A stretch of DNA of 64,000 bases from Enterobacter ludwigii. GTDB lineage: Bacteria; Pseudomonadota; Gammaproteobacteria; Enterobacterales; Enterobacteriaceae. Below the pieces are notes generated by a model, which saw nothing but the letters and a program-made list of their open reading frames with translations, did no database searches and had not been told where the DNA came from. The DNA is taken from NCBI GenBank assembly GCA_023023105.1, contig CP083824.1, positions 3,348,001-3,412,000 of the forward strand. The letters run 5' to 3'. This document shows, piece after piece, positions 1-15,369 of this stretch. The first letter of the stretch is position 1; the number at the start of each line of letters is the position of its first letter. Made by a program: the position numbers and the translations under genes.

Positions 1-4455
<4,455 letters not shown>

Positions 4456-4556
4456 GAATGACACAATCCCGGAACGAAAACGCTTAACTGGGCAGTATCT
4501 TCGGGTTACCACCGAGGTTGCTCAATCGGATTTATCAGATATACCCGAAAAATCAT

Positions 4557-5150
4557 CTACATCCGTTCGAAAGCAGTGTCCATCAGCCCGGTTGTTTGTA
4601 AATACTGCAGTAATATCACAGCCTTGCCATCCCTGATTTCGCCTGAACGCATCATCTCCAGCGCACGAGAAAAGGGGAGCTCCAGCACTTCGATATCTTC
4701 ATCTTCGACACCACCGCCCCGGTGAGTCCGCTGCGCATCGCTGTATTCCGCAATGAAGAAATGCACAATTTCCGTTACGCCGCCTGGGGACATAAACAGC
4801 TCGAAGACCTTTTTGACCTCTCCCACTTCAAAGCCGGTCTCTTCTACGGCCTCTTTGCGGATACACACTTCCGGCTCGTCATCATCAAGCAGGCCGGCAC
4901 AGGTTTCAATCAAACGACCATCAGGGTTGCCATTAACCCATGTTGCAACCCGGAACTGACGGATCAGCACCACGCTCTGCTTTTCACGGTTATAGAGCAA
5001 AATGGTTGCCCCATTACCGCGGTCATAGACCTCGCGTTTGTGGCGGATCACTTCACCGTTGTTACGTGTAAGATCATAGGTGATGTTACGCAGGACAAAG
5101 TAGTTTTCAGAGAGAATTTTGTCTTTGATAACGTCAATTTTCAGGGTCAT
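4557..5150 (-). CDS. nudK: GDP-mannose pyrophosphatase NudK
   Basis: Nudix hydrolase of 197 residues (E. coli NudK 191). It hydrolyses GDP-mannose to GMP and mannose 1-phosphate. The Nudix box is visible around residues 85-108, starting [10 protein letters not shown] and ending [10 protein letters not shown], with the metal-binding glutamates present. The upstream part ([17 protein letters not shown]) and the C-terminal part ([16 protein letters not shown]) are diagnostic of NudK. The start is the ATG with GGAG 5 bases before it; an upstream in-frame start would add MRRGAR without a better ribosome site. The C-terminus is slightly longer than in E. coli (ends TAFERM). It stands alone between ypfG and aegA on the same strand. 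Confidence 0.95.
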   Translation of the reverse strand: MTLKIDVIKDKILSENYFVLRNITYDLTRNNGEVIRHKREVYDRGNGATILLYNREKQSVVLIRQFRVATWVNGNPDGRLIETCAGLLDDDEPEVCIRKEAVEETGFEVGEVKKVFELFMSPGGVTEIVHFFIAEYSDAQRTHRGGGVEDEDIEVLELPFSRALEMMRSGEIRDGKAVILLQYLQTTGLMDTAFERM

Positions 5151-5215
5151 ACGGGCTCCACGGCGCAATGAGTCGTCCTATACTACGCCGTGGCTCCCGC
5201 TTTGTCGCCCGCCGG

Positions 5216-7192
5216 TTAATGATGTTTGAACGCGCCAACCCCAAGCCAGTCGAGTATTCCTTGTGCCGCATGACGCCCTTCCGCCATCGCGGTCACCACC
5301 AGATCCGCCCCACGCACCGCATCGCCACCCGCGAAGATTTTCGGGTTGGTCGTCTGGTAACGATAATGACTCTCTACCGAGGCCACAATTCGCCCCCAGT
5401 CATCCATTTCGACACCCTGCGCCTGCAGCCACGGCATCGCGTGTGGATTAAAACCAAACGCCATGATCGCTGCATCAGCAGGCATCACAAACTCGCTGCC
5501 CGCCACCGGAACAGGTCGACGCCGTCCCTGCGCATCCGGTTCGCCGAGTTTGGTACGCAGCATCCGGATGCCATTGACCTTGCCGTCTGGATCACGCGTC
5601 AACTCAACCGGCTGGACGTTAAATTCAAACGCCGCGCCCTCTTCTTTGGCATTCTTCACCTCCTTCTTCGAGCCCGGCATATTGGCCTCATCCCGACGAT
5701 AGGCGCAGGTGACTTTCGCCGCGCCGTGGCGTAGCGCGGTGCGAACGCAGTCCATCGCCGTGTCTCCGCCACCCAGCACCACGACGTTTAACCCGTGAGT
5801 GTCAATAAACGGTTCACTGGCCGTCGCCTCCAGCCCCATCACGTGGCGCGTGTTGCCCACCAGGAAAGGCAACGCGTCATAGACGCCTGGCGCGTCTTCA
5901 TGCGGGATCCCCGCTTTCATGGAGCGATAGGTTCCCACGCCAATAAACAGCGCATCAAAGTCGTCCTGCAACTGAGACATCGACACGTCCTGACCCACCT
6001 CGCAGTTCAGCTCGAAGCGGATGCCCATCGCGGTGAATATCTCTCTGCGCCGCGCGAGCAGTGATTTGTCGAGCTTGAATGCCGGGATACCAAAGGTCAG
6101 CAAACCACCGATTTCCGGATGCCTGTCATAAACCGTCACGCTGACACCATTACGCACCAGCACATCGGCGCAGGCCAGCCCGGCAGGCCCTGCCCCGATA
6201 ATCGCAACCCGCTTGTCCACCGGAGTAACGCCGCTCATATCCGGTCTCCAGCCCATCGCCAGCGCCTGGTCAGAAATATAGCGCTCAATATTGCCAATGG
6301 TGACTGAACCCGCGCTATCGTGCAGCGTGCAGGCCCCTTCACATAATCGGTCCTGCGGGCAGACGCGGCCGGTAATTTCGGGTAAACAGTTGGTCTGATG
6401 AGAAAGCTCAACGGCACCCGCAATATCCCCCGCATTGACGCGCTCAATCCACTGCGGGATATGGTTGTGCAGCGGACAGGTCCACTCGCAGATGCTGTGC
6501 TCTCCGCACTTCAGGCATCGAGATGCCTCACGACTGGCCTGTGCAGCCCGGAACGGCAGGTAAATTTCGTTAAAATGATTAACGCGTTCTGCGGCAGTAA
6601 GCTTGTCAGGTTCACCGCGTGGCGGGGTCGTTTGCATCCGCTGCAGTTTGGTTTGCGAAATAACCTCTCTGGCAGCCTCCGCATGCCAGGGCTGCGCCTC
6701 CAGACTGGCCGTGCGCTGTCGGCGCGATTTAGCCAGATTATCCAGCACGGCGGACGTCGCCAGTGAAAGGACACCTGCCGGGCAATTTTCAATACAGGCG
6801 GGGCCTTGCGAGCGCGTCAGGCAGAGATCGCACTTATTCGCCGATGCCTTCACACCGCCGTTTTCAAGCGGGGTAACGATAATTTCCATCGTGCCAAACG
6901 GGCACGCTACCACGCAGGCTTTACAACCAATGCATTTTTGTTGATTCACCTGTACGCTGTCATCGCATTTGCTGATGGCGCCGTTCGGGCAACTTTGCGC
7001 GCAGGGCGCAGCTTCACAGTGACGGCAGGTAACGGGGCTTCTCGTCTCGCCAGATTTCAGGACCGTGATACGAGGATGAAAATGGCGCTCGCTCAGGACA
7101 TGCTGCTCGCCGTTGTGCGCCATCACGCAGGCCACTTCGCAGGCCCGACACCCAATGCATTGCTGGCCGTTAGCCATAATAAAACGATTCAT
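5216..7192 (-). CDS. aegA: AegA, iron-sulfur/FAD oxidoreductase
   Basis: The 658 residues match E. coli AegA (659). The N-terminal part carries ferredoxin-type 4Fe-4S motifs: CIGCRACEVAC (Cys12, 15, 18, 22), CRHCEAAPCAQSCP and CIGCKACVVACP. The C-terminal two thirds is a GltD-like FAD/NADPH domain with CLKCGEHSICEWTCP, the FAD-binding GAGPAGLACA and the NADPH-binding GGGDTAMDC. AegA is cytoplasmic and has been linked in E. coli to formate-dependent anaerobic urate breakdown. The start is the second in-frame ATG (MNRFIMANG), which has AGG upstream and matches the E. coli N-terminus. It is divergent from narQ with about 150 bp between; in E. coli it is controlled by Fnr, but I see no clean FNR box here. 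Confidence 0.95.
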   Translation of the reverse strand: MNRFIMANGQQCIGCRACEVACVMAHNGEQHVLSERHFHPRITVLKSGETRSPVTCRHCEAAPCAQSCPNGAISKCDDSVQVNQQKCIGCKACVVACPFGTMEIIVTPLENGGVKASANKCDLCLTRSQGPACIENCPAGVLSLATSAVLDNLAKSRRQRTASLEAQPWHAEAAREVISQTKLQRMQTTPPRGEPDKLTAAERVNHFNEIYLPFRAAQASREASRCLKCGEHSICEWTCPLHNHIPQWIERVNAGDIAGAVELSHQTNCLPEITGRVCPQDRLCEGACTLHDSAGSVTIGNIERYISDQALAMGWRPDMSGVTPVDKRVAIIGAGPAGLACADVLVRNGVSVTVYDRHPEIGGLLTFGIPAFKLDKSLLARRREIFTAMGIRFELNCEVGQDVSMSQLQDDFDALFIGVGTYRSMKAGIPHEDAPGVYDALPFLVGNTRHVMGLEATASEPFIDTHGLNVVVLGGGDTAMDCVRTALRHGAAKVTCAYRRDEANMPGSKKEVKNAKEEGAAFEFNVQPVELTRDPDGKVNGIRMLRTKLGEPDAQGRRRPVPVAGSEFVMPADAAIMAFGFNPHAMPWLQAQGVEMDDWGRIVASVESHYRYQTTNPKIFAGGDAVRGADLVVTAMAEGRHAAQGILDWLGVGAFKHH

Positions 7193-7344
7193 AACCACAC
7201 CTGTTTTTGGTTCAATAACCTTATTCTTTGTATGAATAAGGTATTTACGCATTACGGCGCGATCGGGCAATGTTCAAATGCCCAGGACGCCAAACTATTT
7301 CCAGTGAACCTGTGGCAGATCAATTTTATTCAGAGGGCCGTTCT

Positions 7345-9039
7345 GTGACCGTTAAACGACCTGTTTCCGGCAGCCTTGCCTGGGCTTTCGTTTCGATTAT
7401 TGCGTTATCTATTCTGACAAGCAGCGCTGCGCTGCTGACGCTGGCCAGTAGCCAGCGAGATGCCGAAGCCATCAACATCGCAGGTTCACTGCGCATGCAG
7501 AGCTACCGCCTGGGCTATGAGATGCAGGGAAACAGCCCGTCTCTGGCGGCGCACCGCGAGAACTGGCAGAAGACATTAAGCGCCCCGGCATTAGAAAAGT
7601 TGAACCGCTGGTACGTACCGGACAACGTCAAACAGCGCTATCAGCAGCTGCACGTCGCCTGGCTGGAGATGGATACGCGCATCGCGCGCGGCGACATCGC
7701 GTGGTATCAAAGCCACATTGAAGATTTTGTCGGCCGTATTGATGCCTTTGTGCTCGCCCTCCAGCACTACACCGAACATAAAATCCAGACGGTGACCTTG
7801 CTCTCTCTGGCTGGCGCGCTTGGGATCCTGCTACTGACGCTGTTTACCCTGCGACGCATCCGTCGTCAGGTAGTGCTGCCGCTTAACAATCTTGTCGCGG
7901 CAAGCGAGCGGATTGAGCGAGGGGAATTTGAGACCCCTGCCCCGGATACCGCACTGCCGAATGAACTGGGCCAACTCTCCCGCGCCTTCAACCATATGTC
8001 GGCCGAGTTACATACTCTCTATCGTTCGCTTGAAGCCTCGGTGGCGGAAAAGACGCGACATTTGCATGAAGCCCATCAGCAGCTCGAAATGCTGTTCAAA
8101 TGCTCTCAGGCGCTGAACACCGGCCAAATTGACAGCCTGTGTTTCCGGCATATCCTGCAGATCGTCCATGACTATACGCAGATGAATTATCTGGAATTAC
8201 GCACCAGCGATGACTGGCGGCTGTGTGAAGGAACAGAAACGAGCGGTATTCCACTGCAAAACCTGCCGGTGCTGATGCAGGATACGCTGTATGGTGAACT
8301 GCGCTGGCAAAGTGAGACGGACAGCGTTCCTCTCCCGCTGATGAGAAGTGTGGCGACGATGCTCGGACGCGGGCTGTACTTTAACGAGGCGCAAAAACAT
8401 TACCAGCAGCTGCTGCTGATGGAAGAGCGCGCCACCATCGCCCGTGAACTCCATGATTCGCTGGCGCAGGTGCTGTCGTATCTGCGGATCCAGCTTACGC
8501 TGCTTAAACATGCGGTGCCGCAGGACAATGCCCCGGCACAAACCATCATCACCGACTTCTCCCGCGAGCTGAACAACGCCTGGCATCAACTGCGCGAGCT
8601 GCTCACCACCTTCCGCCTGACGCTTAACCACGCGAATTTACCCGCAGCACTCCAGGAGTCTCTCGACGTTCTGCAGAGCCAGACGCAGGCAAAACTGCAT
8701 CTTGACTGTCGCCTCTCCTCGCTGGCGCTGGACGCGCAAAAGCAGGTGCATCTGTTGCAGATCGTGCGTGAGGCGGTGTTGAATGCGATTAAACATGCGC
8801 AAGCCAGCGAAATTACCGTGAGCTGCGTGACCTCCGTGGATGGCACGCACAGCGTCAGCATTCGTGACAACGGCATCGGGATTGGCGAAGCCAGCGAACC
8901 TGCGGGACACTACGGGTTGAATATTATGCGTGAACGCGCGCAACGGCTCGGAGGAATGCTGCACTTTTCGCAGCCGCAAAACGGCGGCACGCTGGTCAGC
9001 GTGACGTTCCCGGTCCCCACGCCGTTAACAGGTAAATAA
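7345..9039 (+). CDS. narQ: Nitrate/nitrite sensor histidine kinase NarQ
   Basis: A 564-residue membrane histidine kinase that senses nitrate and nitrite in the periplasm and phosphorylates NarP and NarL. The GTG start fits the E. coli N-terminus (VKRPVS) and has GAGGG upstream. Visible parts: TM1 at about residues 12-34; the nitrate-binding P-box near residues 45-60 (IAGSLRMQSYRLGY, Arg50); TM2 about 149-168; HAMP about 170-223; coiled coil and GAF-like linker; HisKA_3 with phospho-acceptor His370 in ARELHDS; and a HATPase domain with DNGIGIG. Length and motifs are those of an intact protein (E. coli 566). It is divergent from aegA and upstream of acrD, as in E. coli. Confidence 0.96.
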   Translation: MTVKRPVSGSLAWAFVSIIALSILTSSAALLTLASSQRDAEAINIAGSLRMQSYRLGYEMQGNSPSLAAHRENWQKTLSAPALEKLNRWYVPDNVKQRYQQLHVAWLEMDTRIARGDIAWYQSHIEDFVGRIDAFVLALQHYTEHKIQTVTLLSLAGALGILLLTLFTLRRIRRQVVLPLNNLVAASERIERGEFETPAPDTALPNELGQLSRAFNHMSAELHTLYRSLEASVAEKTRHLHEAHQQLEMLFKCSQALNTGQIDSLCFRHILQIVHDYTQMNYLELRTSDDWRLCEGTETSGIPLQNLPVLMQDTLYGELRWQSETDSVPLPLMRSVATMLGRGLYFNEAQKHYQQLLLMEERATIARELHDSLAQVLSYLRIQLTLLKHAVPQDNAPAQTIITDFSRELNNAWHQLRELLTTFRLTLNHANLPAALQESLDVLQSQTQAKLHLDCRLSSLALDAQKQVHLLQIVREAVLNAIKHAQASEITVSCVTSVDGTHSVSIRDNGIGIGEASEPAGHYGLNIMRERAQRLGGMLHFSQPQNGGTLVSVTFPVPTPLTGK

Positions 9040-9061
9040 CGGTAAAGGGGGAAGCGCAGGA

Positions 9062-9110
<49 letters not shown>

Positions 9111-9181
9111 CTTCGTCTTGCCGCTAAAGTGATGCAGGCAATAAACAATAATGACGTGCAGCAAAACGAGGTTACTTTTTC

Positions 9182-12100
9182 ATGGCGAATTTTTTCATCG
9201 ATCGCCCCATTTTTGCCTGGGTACTGGCCATTCTGTTATGTCTGACGGGTGTCCTGGCGATTACGTCACTTCCTGTTGAGCAATATCCCGATCTGGCGCC
9301 ACCTAACGTACGCGTCACCGCCAACTATCCAGGCGCCTCCGCACAAACGCTGGAAAATACCGTGACGCAGGTTATCGAGCAGAACATGACGGGTCTGGAT
9401 AACCTGATGTACATGTCCTCACAAAGCAGCGCAACAGGTCAGGCGACGGTCACGCTGAGCTTCACTGCCGGCACCAATCCTGATGAAGCCGTGCAGCAGG
9501 TGCAAAACCAGCTGCAGTCGGCCATGCGTAAGCTGCCTCAGGCGGTGCAGAACCAGGGTGTAACCGTGCGTAAAACCGGTGATACCAACATTTTGACCAT
9601 CGCGTTTGTCTCCACTGATGGTTCCATGGACAAGCAGGATATTGCAGACTACGTCGCCAGTAATATTCAGGACCCCATCAGCCGAATTAACGGCGTTGGC
9701 GATATCGACGCTTACGGTTCACAATACTCAATGCGCATCTGGCTCGATCCCAACAAGCTCAACAGCTACCAGATGACCGCAACCGACGTAACGAATGCCA
9801 TCAAAGCCCAGAACGCGCAGATTGCCGTGGGGCAGCTAGGGGGGACGCCATCCGTCGATAAACAAGCCCTGAATGCCACCATTAATTCGCAGTCACTGCT
9901 TCAGACCCCGGAGCAGTTCCGCGACATTACCCTGCGCGTGAATCAGGATGGTTCGGAGGTACGTCTGGGTGATGTCGCCACGGTGGAAATGGGTGCGGAG
10001 AAGTACGACTACCTGAGCCGCTTTAACGGCAATCAGGCCTCTGGCCTTGGGATTAAACTGGCCTCCGGCGCCAATGAAATGGCCACAGCGAAACTGGTTT
10101 TAGATCGGCTGGATGAGCTTTCACAGTATTTCCCGCACGGGCTGGAATATAAAGTTGCCTATGAAACCACCTCCTTCGTCAAAGCCTCGATTGAAGATGT
10201 AGTGAAGACCCTGCTGGAAGCGATCGCGCTGGTGTTCCTGGTCATGTACCTGTTCCTGCAAAACTTCCGTGCAACGCTGATCCCAACCATCGCCGTCCCT
10301 GTTGTCCTGCTGGGAACCTTTGCGGTGCTTTACGCGTTTGGCTACAGCATTAACACCCTGACGATGTTTGCAATGGTGCTGGCGATTGGCCTTCTGGTGG
10401 ATGATGCCATCGTGGTGGTCGAAAACGTCGAGCGAATTATGAGCGAGGAAGGCCTTTCCCCGCGTCAGGCCACGCGCAAATCCATGGGACAAATTCAGGG
10501 GGCGTTAGTCGGTATTGCGATGGTGCTGTCGGCGGTCTTTATCCCGATGGCCTTCTTTGGCGGCACCACCGGGGCGATCTACCGCCAGTTCTCGATAACC
10601 ATCGTCTCGGCAATGGTGCTCTCCGTGCTGGTCGCATTGATCCTCACCCCCGCGCTCTGCGCCACAATCCTGAAGCCGCTGCACAAAGGGGAGCATCACG
10701 GCCAAAAAGGGTTCTTCGGCTGGTTTAACCGGATGTTCAACCGCAATGCCGCGCGATATGAATCTGCCGTCGGGCGAGTGCTTCACCGCAGCCTGCGCTG
10801 GATGATGATTTATGTGGTGTTGCTGGGCGGCATGGTCTGGCTGTTCCTCCATCTGCCGACCTCATTCCTGCCGATGGAAGACCGGGGTATGTTCACCACC
10901 TCGGTGCAACTCCCGAGTGGCGCAACGCAGCAGCAGACGCTAAAAGTGGTTCAGAAAGTGGAGCAGTATTTCTTCACGAAAGAGAAGGATAACGTTGTAT
11001 CGGTCTTCTCCACCGTCGGTTCCGGCCCTGGCGGAAACGGGCAGAACGTCGCCCGTATGTTTGTTCGCCTGAAAGACTGGGACGAGCGTGACACGAAAAC
11101 GGGAACCTCCTTTGCCATTATTGAGCGCGCGACGAAAGCCTTTGCACATATCAAAGAAGCGCGCGTCTTTGCCAGCAGTCCACCGGCGATTAGCGGTCTG
11201 GGCAGCTCCGCCGGGTTTGATATGGAGTTGCAGGATCACGCCGGAGCGGGTCACACTGCGCTGATGGCGGCACGCGATAAGCTCTTAGAGCTGGCGGGGA
11301 AGGATGCCGGTCTGACACGCGTTCGTCACAACGGTCTTGATGACAGCCCGCAGCTCCAGGTGGATATCGACCAGCGTAAGGCGCAGGCGCTGGGCGTCTC
11401 AATCAACGACATCAACGACACCCTGCAAACGGCGTGGGGCTCAAGCTATGTGAATGACTTTATGGATCGCGGCCGCGTGAAAAAAGTGTATGTCCAGTCC
11501 GCCGCGCCGTTCCGCATGTTGCCGGATGACATTAATCGCTGGTTTGTGCGAAATAATACTGGCGGCATGGTGCCGTTCTCCGCCTTTGCCACCTCGCACT
11601 GGGAGAGTGGTTCACCACGTCTGGAACGCTATAACGGCTATTCTGCGGTTGAAATCGTCGGGGAAGCCGCGCCGGGCGTCAGCACAGGTACCGCCATGGA
11701 TACCATGGAAAAACTGGTGCAACAGCTACCTGCTGGTTTTGGTCTGGAATGGACGGCCATGTCATACCAGGAGCGACTCTCCGGAGCGCAGGCTCCCGCG
11801 CTTTATGCGCTTTCTCTGCTGGTGGTTTTCCTCTGTCTTGCCGCACTGTATGAAAGCTGGTCGGTCCCGTTCTCGGTCATGCTGGTGGTTCCCCTTGGGG
11901 TCATCGGCGCGCTGCTGGCAACCTGGATGCGCGGCCTGGAGAACGATGTTTACTTCCAGGTGGGGCTACTCACCGTTATCGGTTTGTCGGCGAAAAACGC
12001 CATTCTGATCGTTGAGTTCGCTAACGAGATGAATGCTAAAGGCCACGAACTGATGGCTGCCACGCTGCACGCCTGTCGCCAACGCTTACGCCCGATCCTG

Positions 12101-12295
12101 ATGACGTCACTGGCATTTGTTTTCGGCGTACTGCCGATGGCAACCAGCACCGGCGCAGGCTCCAGCAGCCAGCATGCGGTAGGGACCGGGGTTATGGGCG
12201 GCATGATTTCAGCCACTATCCTGGCCATTTATTTCGTTCCGCTGTTCTTTGTGCTGGTGCGTCGCCGCTTCCCGCTAAAGGAACGCCAGGAGTAA
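9182..12295 (+). CDS. acrD: RND efflux pump subunit AcrD
   Basis: A 1037-residue inner-membrane RND pump, the exact length of E. coli AcrD. With AcrA and TolC it exports aminoglycosides and other amphiphilic, often anionic, drugs. The proton-relay pair Asp407-Asp408 is present in [13 protein letters not shown], and the TM10-TM11 region carries [13 protein letters not shown] and [10 protein letters not shown]. Twelve TM segments and two large periplasmic loops follow the AcrB plan. The loop [16 protein letters not shown] is typical of AcrD. It is monocistronic: a strong terminator follows the stop, and a BaeR-type box lies upstream. There is no adjacent acrA, as in E. coli. Confidence 0.97.
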   Translation: MANFFIDRPIFAWVLAILLCLTGVLAITSLPVEQYPDLAPPNVRVTANYPGASAQTLENTVTQVIEQNMTGLDNLMYMSSQSSATGQATVTLSFTAGTNPDEAVQQVQNQLQSAMRKLPQAVQNQGVTVRKTGDTNILTIAFVSTDGSMDKQDIADYVASNIQDPISRINGVGDIDAYGSQYSMRIWLDPNKLNSYQMTATDVTNAIKAQNAQIAVGQLGGTPSVDKQALNATINSQSLLQTPEQFRDITLRVNQDGSEVRLGDVATVEMGAEKYDYLSRFNGNQASGLGIKLASGANEMATAKLVLDRLDELSQYFPHGLEYKVAYETTSFVKASIEDVVKTLLEAIALVFLVMYLFLQNFRATLIPTIAVPVVLLGTFAVLYAFGYSINTLTMFAMVLAIGLLVDDAIVVVENVERIMSEEGLSPRQATRKSMGQIQGALVGIAMVLSAVFIPMAFFGGTTGAIYRQFSITIVSAMVLSVLVALILTPALCATILKPLHKGEHHGQKGFFGWFNRMFNRNAARYESAVGRVLHRSLRWMMIYVVLLGGMVWLFLHLPTSFLPMEDRGMFTTSVQLPSGATQQQTLKVVQKVEQYFFTKEKDNVVSVFSTVGSGPGGNGQNVARMFVRLKDWDERDTKTGTSFAIIERATKAFAHIKEARVFASSPPAISGLGSSAGFDMELQDHAGAGHTALMAARDKLLELAGKDAGLTRVRHNGLDDSPQLQVDIDQRKAQALGVSINDINDTLQTAWGSSYVNDFMDRGRVKKVYVQSAAPFRMLPDDINRWFVRNNTGGMVPFSAFATSHWESGSPRLERYNGYSAVEIVGEAAPGVSTGTAMDTMEKLVQQLPAGFGLEWTAMSYQERLSGAQAPALYALSLLVVFLCLAALYESWSVPFSVMLVVPLGVIGALLATWMRGLENDVYFQVGLLTVIGLSAKNAILIVEFANEMNAKGHELMAATLHACRQRLRPILMTSLAFVFGVLPMATSTGAGSSSQHAVGTGVMGGMISATILAIYFVPLFFVLVRRRFPLKERQE

Positions 12296-12310
12296 GTGAT
12301 TGAAATAAAA

Positions 12311-12337
12311 AAAGGCGGCTTTATCGGCCGCCTTTTT
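12311..12337 (+). terminator. Rho-independent terminator after acrD
   Basis: A 9-bp stem (AAAGGCGGC with GCCGCCTTT) and 7-base loop followed by a T run, starting 15 bp after the acrD stop. The A/T symmetry means it could also work for transcription from the right. Confidence 0.92.
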
Positions 12338-12404
12338 ATTGTGTGATTAATTCACACTATGATTATTTTACTTATTTAAGTGCTCTTGCAATTCTTACTG
12401 AATG

Positions 12405-12464
12405 TCATTTACGAAGCATGCCTTCGATAAAATCTTTCCAGTTCCCCAGTTCACGTTCAATCAT
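12405..12464 (-). CDS. ypfM: Small protein YpfM (19 aa)
   Basis: A 19-codon frame on the minus strand reads MIERELGNWKDFIEGMLRK, one substitution from what I recall of E. coli YpfM, a verified small protein of unknown function at the same position between acrD and yffB. It starts with ATG preceded by AGAGAGG at good spacing. The surrounding intergenic DNA is AT-rich and less like E. coli than this frame, which argues that the peptide is under selection. Confidence 0.9.
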   Translation of the reverse strand: MIERELGNWKDFIEGMLRK

Positions 12465-12851
12465 AACAACCTCTCTTATTATTATGCGCATTCTACGAAA
12501 ACGTATCATCATTGTGAAGACTATTTAACCAATTGCTGTGATTATACCCCGCCACTGTCAGAGAATTATGATAAATATGAACGGAGAACTTTAAATTTTT
12601 TGTGACGGCAAGCAATATTTAGAAATAACCATACGAGCAGGTGAGTTTTATTTTACTTACTGAGTTTATTGGCAATTTAAACCTTATGGACATCTATGCT
12701 TAAATGTTGAAAGAATATTCAGCGTACAAGTGTGAGTTGAATTAAGATGATGAGTAAATTAAGACAATTCTTGAATGTGTTATATTCTGCTTAAGGATAT
12801 ATCTTCGAATTTATTGAACGTTTTATCACCACAGGAACAAAAGGATTCACC
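12465..12851. other. AT-rich intergenic region between ypfM and yffB
   Basis: About 390 bp of AT-rich DNA without a convincing reading frame. It must hold the ypfM promoter (leftward) and the yffB promoter (rightward). A TATATT sequence at about 12780 preceded by TTAAGA at a 16-bp spacing could be the rightward promoter; this is weak evidence. Confidence 0.4.
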
Positions 12852-13202
12852 ATGGTTGTGATGTACGGCATTAAAAACTGTGACACCATCAAAAAAGCCC
12901 GCCGCTGGCTGGACGCGAACAACGTGGAGTACCGCTTCCATGATTACCGCGCCGATGGGCTTGATGCAGAATTTCTGCATAACGCCATCAAAGAACTGGG
13001 ATGGGAAGCCCTGCTGAATACACGCGGCACCACCTGGCGTAAACTGGATGAATCTCTGCGCGCCAGCATCAATAACGCCGACAGCGCGGCAAAACTGATG
13101 CTCGAGATGCCGGCAATTATCAAACGCCCATTGCTCTGCGCGCCCGGGCAGCCTATGCTGCTGGGTTTCAGTGAAACCCTTTATTCCGACTTTTTTCGTT
13201 GA
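12852..13202 (+). CDS. yffB: ArsC/Spx-family thioredoxin-fold protein YffB
   Basis: A 116-residue protein of the ArsC/Spx family (E. coli YffB 118). The N-terminal [16 protein letters not shown] holds the single redox cysteine of the family; the middle ([10 protein letters not shown]) and IKRPLL are also typical. True arsenate reductases use this fold with glutathione and glutaredoxin, but for YffB no arsenate reductase role is established. It sits 10 bp before dapE and is probably cotranscribed with it, as in E. coli. The start ATG has AAAGGA about 8 bases upstream. Confidence 0.93.
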   Translation: MVVMYGIKNCDTIKKARRWLDANNVEYRFHDYRADGLDAEFLHNAIKELGWEALLNTRGTTWRKLDESLRASINNADSAAKLMLEMPAIIKRPLLCAPGQPMLLGFSETLYSDFFR

Positions 13203-13212
13203 GGTGTAGTTT

Positions 13213-14340
13213 ATGTCATGCCCGGTCATTGAGCTGACTCAGCAGCTTATTCGCCGTCCTTCCCTTAGCCCGGACGACGCAGGTTGTCAGGCATTAATGA
13301 TTGAGCGCCTGCGTGCCATCGGTTTTACCGTCGAACGCATGGATTTTGGCGATACCCAGAACTTCTGGGCGTGGCGTGGTCAGGGCGAAACTCTGGCCTT
13401 TGCCGGGCATACTGATGTCGTTCCCGCAGGTGATGCGGATCGCTGGATTAACCCGCCGTTTGAACCGACCATCCGCGATGGCATGCTGTTTGGTCGCGGT
13501 GCGGCAGACATGAAAGGCTCTCTGGCGGCGATGGTCGTGGCAGCAGAGCGTTTTGTTGCCCAGCATCCGAACCATAAAAACCGTCTCGCATTTTTAATCA
13601 CCTCAGATGAAGAGGCCAGTGCCCATAACGGTACCGTGAAGGTTGTTGAAGCACTGATGGCGCGAAACGAGCGTCTCGACTACTGTCTGGTCGGAGAGCC
13701 GTCCAGTACTGAAGTGGTGGGTGATGTCGTCAAAAATGGTCGCCGTGGCTCGCTGACCTGTAACCTGACCATTCACGGGGTTCAGGGGCATGTTGCATAT
13801 CCGCATCTGGCCGATAACCCGGTCCATCGCGCTGCGCCGATGCTGAACGAACTGGTGGCGATTGAGTGGGACAAAGGCAATGAGTTCTTCCCACCGACCA
13901 GTATGCAGATTGCAAATGTCAAAGCCGGGACCGGCAGCAACAACGTGATCCCGGGTGATTTCTTCGTCCAGTTTAACTTCCGCTTCAGCACTGAACTGAC
14001 CGATGAGATGATCAAAGCGCGTGTTGTCGCCCTGCTTGAGAAATATAACCTGCGCTACACCGTGGACTGGTGGCTTTCCGGTCAGCCGTTCCTGACGCAG
14101 CGTGGCAAACTGGTGGATGCGGTAGTGAACGCCATCGAGCACTATAATGAAATTAAGCCACAGCTGCTGACGACGGGTGGCACCTCTGACGGACGCTTTA
14201 TCGCCCGCATGGGCGCCCAGGTTGTCGAACTGGGGCCAGTGAACGCGACCATTCATAAAATCAATGAGTGTGTGAATGCCGCAGATTTGCAACTGCTGGC
14301 CCGTATGTATCAACGCATTATGGAGCAACTCGTCGCCTGA
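13213..14340 (+). CDS. dapE: Succinyl-diaminopimelate desuccinylase DapE
   Basis: 375 residues, identical in length to E. coli DapE. The enzyme is a di-zinc M20-family hydrolase that removes succinate from N-succinyl-LL-diaminopimelate in the cytoplasm, a step towards lysine and cell-wall diaminopimelate. Visible ligands: His66 in AGHTDVVP, Asp99 in RGAADMKG, the catalytic/bridging pair Glu133-Glu134 in SDEEAS, Glu162 in VGEPSS and His348 in ATIHKINE. It lies between yffB and ypfN in one probable transcription unit. Confidence 0.97.
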   Translation: MSCPVIELTQQLIRRPSLSPDDAGCQALMIERLRAIGFTVERMDFGDTQNFWAWRGQGETLAFAGHTDVVPAGDADRWINPPFEPTIRDGMLFGRGAADMKGSLAAMVVAAERFVAQHPNHKNRLAFLITSDEEASAHNGTVKVVEALMARNERLDYCLVGEPSSTEVVGDVVKNGRRGSLTCNLTIHGVQGHVAYPHLADNPVHRAAPMLNELVAIEWDKGNEFFPPTSMQIANVKAGTGSNNVIPGDFFVQFNFRFSTELTDEMIKARVVALLEKYNLRYTVDWWLSGQPFLTQRGKLVDAVVNAIEHYNEIKPQLLTTGGTSDGRFIARMGAQVVELGPVNATIHKINECVNAADLQLLARMYQRIMEQLVA

Positions 14341-14364
14341 CGAACGCTCTGAGAGGAATAGCGA

Positions 14365-14562
14365 ATGGATTGGCTTTCAAAATACTGGTGGATTTTGGTG
14401 TTAGTTTTTCTGGTTGGCGTGTTGCTTAACGTGATTAAAGATCTTAAGCGCGTTGACCATAAAAAATTTCTCGCTAACAAGCCGGATCTGCCACCACACC
14501 GTGATTTTAACGACAAGTGGGACGATGACGACGACTGGCCGAAGAAGGACCAGAAGAAGTAA
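14365..14562 (+). CDS. ypfN: YpfN, UPF0370 small membrane protein
   Basis: A 65-residue protein with one N-terminal membrane helix ([17 protein letters not shown], residues 8-24) and a very acidic then basic tail ([15 protein letters not shown]). It matches the UPF0370 family member YpfN, of unknown function, found after dapE in E. coli. GAGAGG precedes the ATG. Confidence 0.93.
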   Translation: MDWLSKYWWILVLVFLVGVLLNVIKDLKRVDHKKFLANKPDLPPHRDFNDKWDDDDDWPKKDQKK

Positions 14563-14571
14563 TCAGTCTGG

Positions 14572-14596
14572 ATCCCCTCTCCTGAGGAGAGGGGAT
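14572..14596. terminator. Perfect hairpin between convergent ypfN and ypfH
   Basis: An 11-bp perfect stem (ATCCCCTCTCC / GGAGAGGGGAT) around a TGA loop lies between the convergent stops of ypfN and ypfH. There is no T run on either side, so it may act as an mRNA 3' stabiliser or weak bidirectional terminator. Its core resembles the CCCTCTCCC repeats at 22289 and 53965. Confidence 0.6.
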
Positions 14597-14600
14597 GACC

Positions 14601-15296
14601 TCACATAAACTCTACAATATCATTGTCATCCGGCTTACCGCCGCTGAGCGCTTCATCAAAATAGTGCTTCGGTACGGTATAGCGCAGATGGTCGAGCGCA
14701 AATTGTATACTGCGATCGTCAATGGCATGCCCCAAATCGTCAACGATATCCAGCGTCACATCCCCACCTTCGCGAATCAGCGCTTCCTGGGCGGCAACTG
14801 CATGCGAGAGCTCAATCACACGGTCTTCACCACCGTGGATCAGGTGGATCGTCGTCTGCGTGGTGGCGATCGTCGGTAACGTCGCAAAACGACCGTTAAA
14901 TGCAATGACGCGTGACACCAGACCCGGTTGCACTTTTACGCTTTCCAGCGACATGATTGATCCCTGCGAGAAGCCAATCAACGCGGTGGCGTCAGCCCCC
15001 ACGCCGCTCTGCTGCTGCCAGTAGCGCACGATATCAATAAACGCTGGCATGACGGCGTCAATACGAGCCTGACGATTCTCTTCCGTCACGCCCTGCACAG
15101 AGAACCACTGCCGACCGTTCGGGCCACATGGCTCTATGCCACCGATGCTGATAATCAAGGCATCCGGAAAAACAGGCGCAAACCAGCTGCCAATCTGGCC
15201 CATGTTGACGGCATTATCACCAACACCATGAAACAGCAGCAGTAACTGTTTAGCCGGTTTGTCAGGGCTTTGAACAACAAAATGGTCGTGTTTCAT
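14601..15296 (-). CDS. ypfH: YpfH, alpha/beta-hydrolase esterase
   Basis: A 231-residue cytoplasmic hydrolase of the phospholipase/carboxylesterase family (E. coli YpfH 232). The nucleophile elbow is GFSQG (Ser110), with Asp158 (HGGEDRV) and His190 (DDLGHAID) completing a triad. E. coli YpfH has esterase activity on model short-chain esters; its true substrate is unknown. The start is the ATG (MKHDHFVVQ) with AAGGAGA upstream; the longer frame is discarded. It is downstream of tmcA on the same strand. Confidence 0.94.
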   Translation of the reverse strand: MKHDHFVVQSPDKPAKQLLLLFHGVGDNAVNMGQIGSWFAPVFPDALIISIGGIEPCGPNGRQWFSVQGVTEENRQARIDAVMPAFIDIVRYWQQQSGVGADATALIGFSQGSIMSLESVKVQPGLVSRVIAFNGRFATLPTIATTQTTIHLIHGGEDRVIELSHAVAAQEALIREGGDVTLDIVDDLGHAIDDRSIQFALDHLRYTVPKHYFDEALSGGKPDDNDIVEFM

Positions 15297-15369
15297 GGTG
15301 ATCTCCTTAATAGATGACCTGGATTCTACGCCTCCCGGCGGGAATGACCATGCCACTTTACTGAAGAAG

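Noticed and set aside
13603..14328. 241-codon open frame antisense to dapE
   Set aside because: It lies wholly inside dapE on the other strand, has no family features and follows the codon shadow of a GC-rich gene.
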